Assembly: GCF_018141185.1 (NCBI RefSeq)
Contig: NZ_CP058560.1
Span: forward strand, 1,240,001 to 1,304,000
DNA from: Methanobacterium alkalithermotolerans
Lineage (GTDB): Archaea; Methanobacteriota; Methanobacteria; Methanobacteriales; Methanobacteriaceae
Reading direction: 5' to 3'
DNA length: 64,000 bases
Shown: positions 55,299 through 64,000 of the stretch, in pieces
Position numbering within the stretch: the stretch's first letter is position 1
Layout of the letters: every line of letters begins with the position of its first letter
Program-made: the position numbers and the translations under genes
Notes under the pieces: generated by a model
Database searches by the model: none
What the model was told of the DNA's origin: nothing
What the model saw: the letters and a program-made list of their open reading frames with translations, nothing else

Positions 55299-56072
55299 AT
55301 GCAAATTTTGATAACCAACGATGATGGAGTAAATTCGTCCGGGATTATTGCCACCAGAAAATCAGTGGAAGGTTTAGGGGAAATATCAGTGGTAGCTCCT
55401 GCCACACAGCAAAGTGGAATAGGTCATGCACTTACCCTTTTTGAGCCTATAAGGGTTACAGATACTAATTTAAGGGATGGAAGCAGGGCTTTCTCAGTTT
55501 CAGGAACACCAACTGATGCGGTTATTATCTGGATCTTTGAATTAGCACAAAAAAAGCCAGATTTAGTTATATCTGGAATCAATGTAGGGGAAAATCTTGG
55601 AAAATCTGAATTAACTACTTCGGGAACAATAGGGGCTACCATGGAGGCGGCAACACATAAAATACCTTCCCTGGCAGTATCCTTACAGGTTACCCGGGGA
55701 GATATTAAATTCCATGATGGGCATGTGGATATCGACTTTTCCTTTGCCCAGAAAATAACCCGTAAGGTGGTTAAGCAGATTATAAAAAAGGGCATGCCTC
55801 AGGGCGTTGATTTCATGAATTTAAATATACCTGCCCATCCGGAAAGTGATGAAATTGTAATCACCCGGCTGGGGGAGAGAATGTACAAGGCTCACATCCA
55901 AAAGCGTCTTGATCCCCGTGGTAGGCCTTATTACTGGTTAGATGGTGATCCCGTTGAAGATGATAAGAAAGGAACCGATGTGCATACTCTTAAAGTTGAA
56001 AATAAGCCCAGCTTAACTCCACTTACTCTGGACTGTACCTACCCTCTGGAAATAAATAACTGGATGGAATAA
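55299..56072 (+). CDS. surE: 5'/3'-nucleotidase SurE
   Basis: A 257-residue metal-dependent nucleotidase. NDDG metal ligands are at 7-10, VVAPATQQSGIGHALT follows, and SGINVGENLGKSELTTSGTIGATMEA carries the catalytic Asn and Ser/Thr loop. The start is ATG 55299 (MQILITNDDG); an upstream in-frame TTG at 55293 is less likely. Confidence 0.93.
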   Translation: MQILITNDDGVNSSGIIATRKSVEGLGEISVVAPATQQSGIGHALTLFEPIRVTDTNLRDGSRAFSVSGTPTDAVIIWIFELAQKKPDLVISGINVGENLGKSELTTSGTIGATMEAATHKIPSLAVSLQVTRGDIKFHDGHVDIDFSFAQKITRKVVKQIIKKGMPQGVDFMNLNIPAHPESDEIVITRLGERMYKAHIQKRLDPRGRPYYWLDGDPVEDDKKGTDVHTLKVENKPSLTPLTLDCTYPLEINNWME

Positions 56073-56188
56073 AATCTATCAATTTACCTGTAATTTTTCT
56101 ACCAGGCATATGCTAAGTAAGAGACCGTATTTACATACTTTATTATTAGTAAGGCATTTGCTTAAAGCTGAATCTATTTAAACCATAG

Positions 56189-56234
56189 TCTCCCTACATA
56201 GGTGATACCTTGGCCCTATATGGAGATAGGCCAA
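56189..56234. other. Possible structured RNA element
   Basis: Two mutually exclusive foldings are visible. In one, TCTCC (56189-56193) pairs with GGAGA (56222-56226) around ATAGG/CCTAT (56198-56202 with 56215-56219). In the other, TTGGCCCTAT (56210-56219) pairs with ATAGGCCAA (56226-56234) with one bulge. It lies between surE and the 48-residue peptide gene and may be a terminator or small RNA. Confidence 0.3.
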
Positions 56235-56280
56235 TCAATTAAAACCTAATTAAAAATTAAATTATAGAGATTTTCTTTCA

Positions 56281-56427
56281 TCAAAGTATATTAAGTTCTC
56301 TTAAAAGTCTATCTCTTTCTTTTCGAAGTTCTTCCAGTAATTCAGGATCGCAGTTTCCTAATTTTTCAAGATGGGCGATGGTAATAGTCACCGCTTCCAG
56401 GTTGGTTTCGATTTGGTTTACAGACAT
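56281..56427 (-). CDS. 48-residue helical peptide
   Basis: A 48-codon frame starting at ATG 56427 with GGAGT 7 nt upstream on the minus strand. The product starts MSVNQIETNLEAVTITIAHL and ends with a highly charged helix (PELLEELRKERDRLLRELNIL) with heptad-like leucines, so a short coiled coil is likely. The ribosome binding site and composition support a real gene. Function unknown. Confidence 0.6.
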   Translation of the reverse strand: MSVNQIETNLEAVTITIAHLEKLGNCDPELLEELRKERDRLLRELNIL

Positions 56428-56619
56428 TAAATGACTCCGTTTTAAGATTTATTTAATTTAAATATACCATACTGTATAGGTACTGGTATCACCTAATGGT
56501 TTTATATATTTACTTATTAAATCATAATAATTATTTAATAGTGATAAAGATTTCTTTAGGGAAAAGTATATGCTATTCCGGCATTAAATTATGTTAAGAA
56601 ATTAATAAGAGAGGTTAGG

Positions 56620-56823
56620 ATGTCAAAACCAGATAGTGATTTTCAAGTAAATCGGCAGTTTCTGCGGTTTAAAGATAAGGATGTAGTAATAAGTTTAAAA
56701 AACAGAGAAGAAGATGAAGGTAAAGTTATAGCATTAGATAACTATCTAAACACTGTTATAGAGACAGATAATGGTATAAAATTCATAAAAGGCACTAAAA
56801 TTGCATTTATTGCTTTAAAATAA
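56620..56823 (+). CDS. Sm-like (LSM) protein
   Basis: A 67-residue protein with the Sm1 signature GKVIALDNYLNTVI (G-x5-D-x3-N) and a preceding VVISLKN strand. Sm-like archaeal proteins form rings that bind U-rich RNA. The Sm2 motif is weak (FIKGTKIAFIAL), so it is a divergent member. GAGGTTAGG precedes the ATG. Confidence 0.75.
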   Translation: MSKPDSDFQVNRQFLRFKDKDVVISLKNREEDEGKVIALDNYLNTVIETDNGIKFIKGTKIAFIALK

Positions 56824-56911
56824 ACTATTTAAAATGCATTAGTGGAACCCTGTTGATTTTTAGATTTTTTTAATTTTAAAGTTCCCCAAATAAAAATGTT
56901 TTAAAATGAGT

Positions 56912-57925
56912 TCAGGGATAATATCCCTCAACTTTAATCCCTAAAATTTCTTTTTGGCCATTATAGATATCACGAGCAATCTGGGCACTGCCCATGGAAC
57001 CGGAAGTAGGGGGAATGTGTATTACTGGTATCACTTCTTCCAGGTAATCCTTGAGGGCACCATAAAAATTTACAGGTTCCTGCAGGGCACCTATAGAACC
57101 GGTGAGTACCACCCCGTCCACTTTCTGGGCAATACCCAACAATCCCCATATCTCCATGACGATCGTCATGATCATGGTATCCAGTGCCAGGATGGCGGAA
57201 TCATCCCCGGCCTGGAATTTTTCCAGTATTTCCTCTTTAACCTGGGAAACGGTGGTGTCCACTCCTGCAATTTTCACTGCTCCTGCATGGGAAAAGCAAT
57301 CATTAGCGGTTCGATGTCCATCATCAATACTTCTTAACATTTCCAGATCCAGAGGACCATGCACCAGCCCCATAGCTCCTATACAGGCATCCATAGCTCC
57401 TCTGATTTTACATTTTTCCACTAAAAGGGTAACGGTATTAGAACTGATATCGGCCACAATCATGTTTTCCCATCCACTTTCCAGATAGGCATTATAGGCA
57501 ATACTTACCTTTTCTGCACTGGCATGATGGGAATAAGCTGCCTTAAAACGAGGATCCATACAGGGGGTGTTTTTATGCAATCCCGGTATAAGCAGAATAG
57601 GAACTCCTGAGTTTTCCAGTTCACCATAAACCAGGGTACCTCCCCCGGTAACCTTGCCTGCACCACCAATGGATATAATTCCTCTTTTTTCCACCATTTC
57701 CAGGGGTTGTATGGTGTTAATACCATCTCCCATGGCATAGGTGATGGCCATGAGCTTAATTTTATCCAGGGGTACCCGGGAGGATAGTTCTTCCAGGGCA
57801 GATACTTCACCGGTAGAGAGTACTTCACGACTGATTTTAAAGTGTTCTACCTGCTTTTCATCTTCAGAAGGTAGAATGGTAAAGGATACTCCGGTAGTGC
57901 CGTGATCCATTCCTACAAATACCAA
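56912..57925 (-). CDS. Methanogenesis marker protein 12 (ASKHA fold)
   Basis: About 337 residues. The frame extends to a GTG at 57934, but AGGTGA is better placed for the TTG at 57925 (then VFVGMDHGTTG). It resembles, from memory, methanogenesis marker 12. Sugar kinase/HSP70-like phosphate motifs are GMDHGTTGVSF at the N-terminus, a VADISSNTVTLLVE strand near 165-178 and VVLTGSIGAL near 285. A kinase or ATPase activity is inferred. It follows ilvC on the same strand with 24 bp between. Confidence 0.75.
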   Translation of the reverse strand: MVFVGMDHGTTGVSFTILPSEDEKQVEHFKISREVLSTGEVSALEELSSRVPLDKIKLMAITYAMGDGINTIQPLEMVEKRGIISIGGAGKVTGGGTLVYGELENSGVPILLIPGLHKNTPCMDPRFKAAYSHHASAEKVSIAYNAYLESGWENMIVADISSNTVTLLVEKCKIRGAMDACIGAMGLVHGPLDLEMLRSIDDGHRTANDCFSHAGAVKIAGVDTTVSQVKEEILEKFQAGDDSAILALDTMIMTIVMEIWGLLGIAQKVDGVVLTGSIGALQEPVNFYGALKDYLEEVIPVIHIPPTSGSMGSAQIARDIYNGQKEILGIKVEGYYP

Positions 57926-57958
57926 TATATTCACCTTTTTTTATTGGAACTGGAAAAA

Positions 57959-58945
<987 letters not shown>

Positions 58946-59004
58946 TTGCCATCCTCCTAATAATAATTAAGGCAAAAAACTACCTTTTTTTTAAGTTAAA
59001 AATC

Positions 59005-59034
59005 ATGATAACTAAGTTATGATTTAGTTATCAT
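59005..59034. promoter_or_regulatory. Perfect 11-bp inverted repeat upstream of ilvC
   Basis: ATGATAACTAA (59005-59015) and TTAGTTATCAT (59024-59034) are perfect inverted arms around GTTATGAT. The site lies 60-90 bp upstream of the ilvC ATG in the ilvN-ilvC spacer. It fits an operator for a dimeric regulator, or less likely a hairpin that ends the ilvBN transcript. Confidence 0.5.
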
Positions 59035-59136
59035 ATAAATTTTAATTAAAGAACTTTATTTTACTAAAAAAATACTAATTTATTAAATTAATGGGAATAC
59101 AGTTATTTTAAAAAATTAAAAACAGGGTTTAAACCA

Positions 59137-59634
59137 TCAAATGGTTTTAATACCCCTTGAAATGGCAGTAGGCCCTGTACGTGCCAGTTCTTTAATTCCA
59201 AAATTCTTTAATAGATCAATAAGGGCCTGGATTTTTTCCGGGTCTCCGGTAATTTCCACGGTCAGGGTTTCCGGGCTCACATCTATGATTCGCCCCCGGA
59301 AAATACTGGCATACTGAATAACCTCGGAGCGAACTTTTTCCTGGGGAGCGTGCACTTTAATAAGGCACAGTTCCCTTTTAACCGTACTTTCCATTTCCAG
59401 ATCTCGGACTTTTATCACATCAACCAGTTTATTTAATTGCTTGGTGATTTGTTCCAGCACCTTGTCATCACCCTGGGCAATGATGGTCATACGGGCCAGT
59501 TTTTCTTTTTCTGATTCTCCTACAGTTATGGTATCTATGTTAAATCCTCTACGGGTAAATAATCCAGCCACACGTTGTAAAACACCCGGCTTGTGTTCTA
59601 CCAGGGCACTGATGATATGAGTTCTTTCATCCAT
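59137..59634 (-). CDS. ilvN: Acetolactate synthase small (regulatory) subunit
   Basis: A 165-residue protein with an N-terminal ACT domain (ALVEHKPGVLQRVAGLFTRRGFNIDTI) that binds valine in feedback control and a C-terminal second ACT-like half. The frame is open to 59712, but AGGTGATTAGG fixes the start at 59634, immediately after the ilvB stop. Confidence 0.93.
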   Translation of the reverse strand: MDERTHIISALVEHKPGVLQRVAGLFTRRGFNIDTITVGESEKEKLARMTIIAQGDDKVLEQITKQLNKLVDVIKVRDLEMESTVKRELCLIKVHAPQEKVRSEVIQYASIFRGRIIDVSPETLTVEITGDPEKIQALIDLLKNFGIKELARTGPTAISRGIKTI

Positions 59635-59635
59635 C

Positions 59636-61375
59636 CTAATCACCTTCCGCCTTTTTAGCAGGATTTTTATAAGTAACTTCTCCCGGACGCTCTCTTTCCA
59701 CTTTATATTCACCTATAATCTCGGTTAAGCCACATCCCGGGGGAACCATGGGTAAAATTTCATCAGGATCAATTATGATATCCAGCAATGTTGGTTCCCC
59801 TGATTTAATAGCATTTTTAAGTGCTTCTTGTGTTTCGCCGGGTTTTTCTACCCTTTCAGCCCGTACTCCAAATGCTTCAGCTAACTTAACAAAGTCTGGT
59901 ACTTTTCCCAGGTGGGTGTGGGACATACGTTCATCATAGAATAGTTTTTGCCACTGGGCCACCATACCCAGGAAACGGTTATCCAGTACACAAACCACCA
60001 CCGGAATGTCGTACTCTTTAACGGTGGCCAGATCCTGGCACACCATTAAAAATCCACCATCTCCACAAACAGAAACCACATCATTTTCAGGAAGAGCCAC
60101 TTTAGCCCCTATGGCTGATGGGAATCCGAATCCCATGGTTCCCAGTCCTCCGGAGGATATGAATTTACGTGGTTTTTGGGTCCGGTAAAAATGAGCCATC
60201 CACATCTGGTTTTGACCAACATCGGTGGTCAATATTGTTTCATTGTCAACTGCATTCATGATCTCTTTAATAACCTGCTGTGGTTTAAGAGGAACGTCAT
60301 TTTCAAAGGATAAACGGGGGATACAACTTGTTTTAAATTCACAAACGTGATTAAACCATTTTTTATTATCAATGGCTTCATTTTTCTTTAAAAGAGGCAT
60401 TAGTTGTTGCAGGACTGTTTTAGCATCTCCTACAATGGGAACTGCTACCTCCACATTTTTACCTATTTCTGCAGGATCCACATCTATATGTATTATCCTG
60501 GCGTTTTTTGCAAATTCTGCAATATTGCCGGTGGTCCTATCTGAGAAGCGGCATCCTACTGCCACCAGACAATCACATTCATCCACGGTTATGTTGGCCA
60601 CCTTTCTCCCATGCATACCCAGCATACCCATGGAGGCGGGTTCATCTTCAGAAAAAGATCCTTTACCCAGAAGGGTGGTGGTGACCGGTGCATTAATTAA
60701 CTCAGATAATTCTTTAATTTCTGGAGATGCACCAGAAATTATTACTCCTCCACCTGATAATATGACTGGTTTTTTGGCTTTTTTTATGGCCTGGGCTGCT
60801 TTTTTAATTTGTAAGGGGTGGCCTTTTAAATTAGGTTTGTAACCAGGCAATTCCAGTGATTCAGACCGGTATTCATCCAGTTCCTGTTCCTGGATATCTT
60901 TAGGTAAATCAATTACTACTGGACCGGGTCGACCAGAAAGTGCAATTTCAAAACCGGATTTGATCATACCTGGAATTTCATTGGCATCACTGGGCTGGAA
61001 ATTGTGTTTGGTTATGGGAATGGTAATCCCGATCATGTCCACTTCCTGAAAGGCATCATTTCCAATTAAATGGGTAGGTACCTGTCCGGCAATGGCCATT
61101 ACCGGGGCAGAATCCATATTTGCCGTGGCAATCCCGGTAATCAGGTTGGTGGCACCAGGGCCAGAAGTGGCAATACATACTCCCACTTTTCCTGAGGCAC
61201 GTGCATAACCATCAGCAGCATGAGCAGCGCATTGCTCATGTCTTACCAGAATATGTTTTAAATCTGAATCATATATCATATCATAGAGAGGTAATAGCTG
61301 ACCTCCCGGGTATCCGAAAACAATGTCTGCTCCTTGATCTATTAGCGACTTTATTATTGCTTGCCCGCCTTTCAT
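59636..61375 (-). CDS. ilvB: Acetolactate synthase large subunit
   Basis: A 579-residue thiamine diphosphate enzyme that starts branched-chain amino acid synthesis. It has the catalytic Glu in VRHEQCAAHAADGYAR, the FAD region with GMLGMHG, and the ThDP motif beginning GDGGFLMVCQDLATV and ending in NN-like DNRFLGMV. AGGTG precedes the ATG. ilvN follows directly. Confidence 0.95.
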   Translation of the reverse strand: MKGGQAIIKSLIDQGADIVFGYPGGQLLPLYDMIYDSDLKHILVRHEQCAAHAADGYARASGKVGVCIATSGPGATNLITGIATANMDSAPVMAIAGQVPTHLIGNDAFQEVDMIGITIPITKHNFQPSDANEIPGMIKSGFEIALSGRPGPVVIDLPKDIQEQELDEYRSESLELPGYKPNLKGHPLQIKKAAQAIKKAKKPVILSGGGVIISGASPEIKELSELINAPVTTTLLGKGSFSEDEPASMGMLGMHGRKVANITVDECDCLVAVGCRFSDRTTGNIAEFAKNARIIHIDVDPAEIGKNVEVAVPIVGDAKTVLQQLMPLLKKNEAIDNKKWFNHVCEFKTSCIPRLSFENDVPLKPQQVIKEIMNAVDNETILTTDVGQNQMWMAHFYRTQKPRKFISSGGLGTMGFGFPSAIGAKVALPENDVVSVCGDGGFLMVCQDLATVKEYDIPVVVCVLDNRFLGMVAQWQKLFYDERMSHTHLGKVPDFVKLAEAFGVRAERVEKPGETQEALKNAIKSGEPTLLDIIIDPDEILPMVPPGCGLTEIIGEYKVERERPGEVTYKNPAKKAEGD

Positions 61376-61399
61376 ATAAACACCTGTATTGATTTAAGG

Positions 61400-61438
61400 G
61401 CAATTAATATCTTTAATGATAAAGACATCTTTAATTGC
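61400..61438. promoter_or_regulatory. Nested inverted repeat upstream of ilvB
   Basis: GCAATTAA (61400-61407) and TTAATTGC (61431-61438) are perfect inverted arms. Between them CTTTA...TAAAG forms a second one (61411-61424), and ATCTTTAAT occurs twice. The site is 25-63 bp upstream of the ilvB ATG, where an operator or leader hairpin would be expected. Confidence 0.45.
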
Positions 61439-61690
61439 ATAAACTTTTCAATTGTTATATATTAAATTTCAATCTTTTTAATTTGATATTAAGTATAGTT
61501 ATATTTAATCTTGCTTAATTTTAAATCATCACCTTTAATCTTCTTACCTCTTAAAGGGGAATATTCCAAAAAAGCAGTGATTTATTATGAGTTAAATCGA
61601 CAATTATATAATTCTTAAAATGGAATAGATATTTATCATTTTAAATTTATGATTATATACACGGGTAATGAGTTAACTACATGGAAAACC
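61439..61690. other. ilvB-purD divergent spacer
   Basis: A/T-rich and non-coding. GGAATATTCC (61558-61567) is a small perfect palindrome. I see no gene. Confidence 0.3.
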
Positions 61691-61691
61691 G

Positions 61692-61700
61692 TATATAAAT
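61692..61700 (+). promoter_or_regulatory. TATA box of purD
   Basis: TATATAAAT, preceded by GGAAAACCG, which resembles a purine-rich BRE. It implies a leader of about 70 nt before the purD ATG. Confidence 0.5.
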
Positions 61701-61794
61701 AATTAATTTATCAGTTTTTGGATTAATAGGATTTAAATTAATAATTAAACTATTATAACCAGTTTTTTCAATTTTAGATTGCGGGAGGAATTAA

Positions 61795-63108
61795 ATGAAA
61801 ATATTAGTGGTTGGTACTGGAGCCAGGGAACATGCTATTTGTGAATCTTTAAAAGAAGACGCGGAAATTTATTCAATTATGAGCAATACAAATCCCGGTA
61901 TTGCCCGTATTTCTCAATTTCAAGTGGCCAGTGAAAGCGACATGGATCAGGTTAAAAATTTCGCCCTTAAAAATAAGGTGGAAATGGCCATAATTGGTCC
62001 GGAATCTCCATTAGAACAAGGTATTGTTAATGTACTTGAAAATGAGGGTATAAGTTGTGTGGGACCCAGCCAGGAAGCAGCAAAAATAGAAACAGATAAG
62101 GCCTTTATGAGGGGATTATTTGAGAATTATAAAATCCCTGGATCTGTGGCCTACCAGGTATTTGATAATTATGATAATTTAAGCTTATTTCTGGACGAAT
62201 TTAATAAAGATGTGGTGGTTAAGCCGGTGGGACTCACCGGTGGAAAAGGGGTAAAAATAGTGGGAGAACACCTGGAGGATAATCAGGAAGCAAAAGGATA
62301 TGCCAAACACATCATGGAAACCCGGATGGGAGGACACCCCCGGGTGGTTATTGAAGAGAAGTTAGTGGGAGAGGAATTCACGGTACAGGCCTTTTCTGAT
62401 GGGGAACATGTGATACCTATGCCTGCAGCCCAGGACCACCCGCATGCCTTTGAAGGGGACCAGGGACCAATAACTGGTGGAATGGGGTCTTATTCTGATA
62501 AAGATGGATTATTGCCCTTTTTATCTCAAAAAGATTATGATGAATCCGTGAAGATTATGCAACACACGGTGAATGCTATAAAAGAGGAAGCTGGTCCTTA
62601 TAAGGGAATTTTGTATGGTCAGTTCATGCTATGTAAAGATGGACCTAAACTGGTGGAATATAATGCTCGATTTGGAGATCCTGAGGCCATGAATGTATTA
62701 CCTCTTTTAAAAACTAGCATGGTGGATATTTGCCAGGGCATCATTCAGGGTAATCTACGTAAAGCGGATTTTGAAAGAAAAGCAACGGTTTGCAAATACA
62801 TCGTACCTCAAGGATACCCGGAAACTAAAGCAGCAGGGGAAAAAATCCAGGTAAATGAAAAGGAAATTGAAAAGGCCGGGGCTTTAGTCTATTACGCTGC
62901 TGTTAACCAGGAAAATAAATCCATATACACCTCTTCTTCCCGGGCACTGGCACTGGTGGGGCGGGGAGATAACATCCAGGAAGCAGAAGAAATCTGTGAG
63001 GAAGCCACCCGCCATGTCACCGGAGATCTCTACCATAGAAAAGATGTGGGGACTGCTGCTCTTTTACAAAAAAGAATAGATCACATGAACCATTTAAGGG
63101 GTAATTAA
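61795..63108 (+). CDS. purD: Phosphoribosylamine-glycine ligase (GAR synthetase)
   Basis: A 437-residue ATP-grasp enzyme, second step of purine synthesis. The N-terminal LVVGTGAREHAICESL, the ATP-binding KPVGLTGGKGV, PITGGMGSYS and the metal site VEYNARFGDPEAM are all present. GGGAGGAATTAA precedes the ATG. Confidence 0.95.
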   Translation: MKILVVGTGAREHAICESLKEDAEIYSIMSNTNPGIARISQFQVASESDMDQVKNFALKNKVEMAIIGPESPLEQGIVNVLENEGISCVGPSQEAAKIETDKAFMRGLFENYKIPGSVAYQVFDNYDNLSLFLDEFNKDVVVKPVGLTGGKGVKIVGEHLEDNQEAKGYAKHIMETRMGGHPRVVIEEKLVGEEFTVQAFSDGEHVIPMPAAQDHPHAFEGDQGPITGGMGSYSDKDGLLPFLSQKDYDESVKIMQHTVNAIKEEAGPYKGILYGQFMLCKDGPKLVEYNARFGDPEAMNVLPLLKTSMVDICQGIIQGNLRKADFERKATVCKYIVPQGYPETKAAGEKIQVNEKEIEKAGALVYYAAVNQENKSIYTSSSRALALVGRGDNIQEAEEICEEATRHVTGDLYHRKDVGTAALLQKRIDHMNHLRGN

Positions 63109-63223
63109 TTCCTTGGATTATCTGAAACTATAGCCTCATGCACACTATGAATATGAAAATTCAAATTGGGGCGGATTTATTTTAAAAAAACTCTAAAATC
63201 CGATGAAAAATTAAAAATAAAGA

Positions 63224-63248
63224 TATATAAACAGTAAAAAGCGCTTTT
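63224..63248 (+). promoter_or_regulatory. Probable argF promoter with palindrome at the start site
   Basis: TATATAA (63224-63230) is followed 7 nt later by the perfect palindrome AAAAGCGCTTTT (63237-63248), about where transcription should begin. This position suits a repressor site. It leaves a leader of about 130 nt before argF that contains an 8-codon frame (63254-63280). Confidence 0.4.
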
Positions 63249-63382
63249 ATAATATGAAGGTGAGAATTAAAATTATTTAATTCTGTCCTCGGACTGCATA
63301 ATCACATAGCAACTCTGGATAGGATAATGATTATATGTTCACTTACCAATATCAATAAATATTTTTTGGAGATGGAATTTAA

Positions 63383-64000
63383 ATGAAACATCTTTTATCG
63401 ATTTGCGATATTCGGCATCAGATTTCACCGTTACTGGAAATAGCAGATAAATTTAAAAAAAACCAGATGGAAGAAAATCCATTACAGGGAAAGACCCTGG
63501 CTATGATATTTGAGAAATCATCTACCCGTACCCGAATTTCTTTCGAGGTGGGGATGAATCAGCTAGGAGGTACCGGACTCTACCTGTCCACTGATGATTT
63601 GCAGATTGGTAGAGGGGAGCCCATTTCAGATACGGCCCGGGCCATGAGTCGCTATGTGGATGGAATAATGATCCGGGCCAGTAAGCACACCGATGTAATA
63701 GAATTAGCTAAAAATTCAACTGTGCCTGTTATAAATGGCTTAACTGACCTGGAACATCCCTGCCAGGCCCTGGCAGACATGCAGACCATCAAAGAACATA
63801 AGGGAAATTTTAAGGGTAAAATAGTCTTTGCAGGAGATGGGAACAATGTTTGCAATTCTCTGCTTTTAATCTGTGCTATTTTAGGGATGGATATGGCGGT
63901 GGCCTGTCCCGTGGGTTATGAACCTCCGGCGGAAATAATAAAAAAAGCCACCAGCATGGCTTTGGAATCAGGGGCCCATCTGGAGATAACTCCGGATATA
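63383..64000 (+). CDS. argF: Ornithine carbamoyltransferase, partial
   Basis: The N-terminal 206 residues are visible and the gene runs off the right edge. It begins MKHLLSICDIRHQISPLLEI with GGAGATGG upstream. The carbamoyl phosphate loop EKSSTRTRISFEVG and LEHPCQALADMQT (HPCQ motif) identify the arginine-pathway enzyme. It is clearly distinct from pyrB at 31418-32338, which has HPTQ. Confidence 0.92.
   Translation, partial: MKHLLSICDIRHQISPLLEIADKFKKNQMEENPLQGKTLAMIFEKSSTRTRISFEVGMNQLGGTGLYLSTDDLQIGRGEPISDTARAMSRYVDGIMIRASKHTDVIELAKNSTVPVINGLTDLEHPCQALADMQTIKEHKGNFKGKIVFAGDGNNVCNSLLLICAILGMDMAVACPVGYEPPAEIIKKATSMALESGAHLEITPDI

Overview
The window comes from a methanogenic archaeon of the order Methanobacteriales, most likely a mesophilic Methanobacterium-like organism. 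Three things point there. The replication proteins are archaeal (replication factor A, the small subunit of DNA polymerase D, Orc1/Cdc6, Hef, a RecJ-like DHH protein). There are methanogen marker proteins (11 and 12), the CfbA chelatase of F430 and cobamide synthesis, and a fused Kae1-Bud32. The DNA is A+T-rich with strong GGAGG/GGTGA ribosome binding sites. From memory, the gene order rpa-leuCDB-nifS-ribH and later cbiH, polB, cbiG, cdc6, pyrB, hef and ilvCNB-purD-argF resembles the Methanothermobacter thermautotrophicus chromosome. I see no phage, insertion sequence or CRISPR array; this is core chromosome.

Layout. 1-2.1 kb: replication factor A, running off the left edge. 2.6-7.3 kb: leuC-leuD-leuB, a cysteine desulfurase, an untracked 27-residue membrane peptide and ribH. 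7.6-12.3 kb: hisF, methanogenesis marker 11, a membrane glycosyltransferase and a tandem purE. 12.8-17.0 kb: a UbiD-type decarboxylase of the archaeal mevalonate pathway, then a minus-strand group (DUF35 protein, cfbA, thiL, amrS). 17.5-23.1 kb: two pilin-like envelope proteins, a double-domain MgtE transporter with a PhoU/RCK_C partner, cbiH and an envelope protein. 23.5-29 kb: polB (DP1), a fuculose-phosphate aldolase, UPF0147, cbiG, cbiB and a DUF2299 protein.

29.0-30.0 kb is the outstanding non-coding element: a replication origin with 13 ORB-type boxes, six on one strand and seven on the other, diverging from an A+T-rich centre next to orc1/cdc6. The two arms use slightly different box sequences, and one further box of the left-arm type lies alone 13 kb away, near 43.2 kb.

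30.2-43.1 kb: cdc6, pyrB, trmI, hef, an antiporter, aconitase X (phosphomevalonate dehydratase large subunit), recJ-like, rps15, an XTP pyrophosphatase, a small membrane protein and kae1-bud32. 43.5-48.1 kb: a 1532-residue secreted protein with about eleven DUF11-type repeats. 48.3-52.8 kb: a CobT-like protein, lemA-htpX, uppP and ilvE. 53-55 kb: two nearly identical tRNA-Val genes flanking a flavodoxin/ferredoxin protein, then a membrane protein with a restriction-endonuclease-like domain. 55.3-64 kb: surE, a 48-residue peptide, an Sm-like protein, methanogenesis marker 12, ilvC, ilvN, ilvB, purD and the start of argF.

The genes cover branched-chain amino acid synthesis (leuCDB, ilvE, ilvBN, ilvC), corrinoid and F430 synthesis (cfbA, cbiG, cbiH, cbiB, a CobT-like protein), two specific steps of archaeal isoprenoid synthesis, and nucleotide synthesis (purD, purE, pyrB). 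Replication and repair genes are concentrated within about 30 kb of the origin. Several perfect inverted repeats lie next to ilvC, ilvB, ilvE/uppP and argF and may be regulatory sites.
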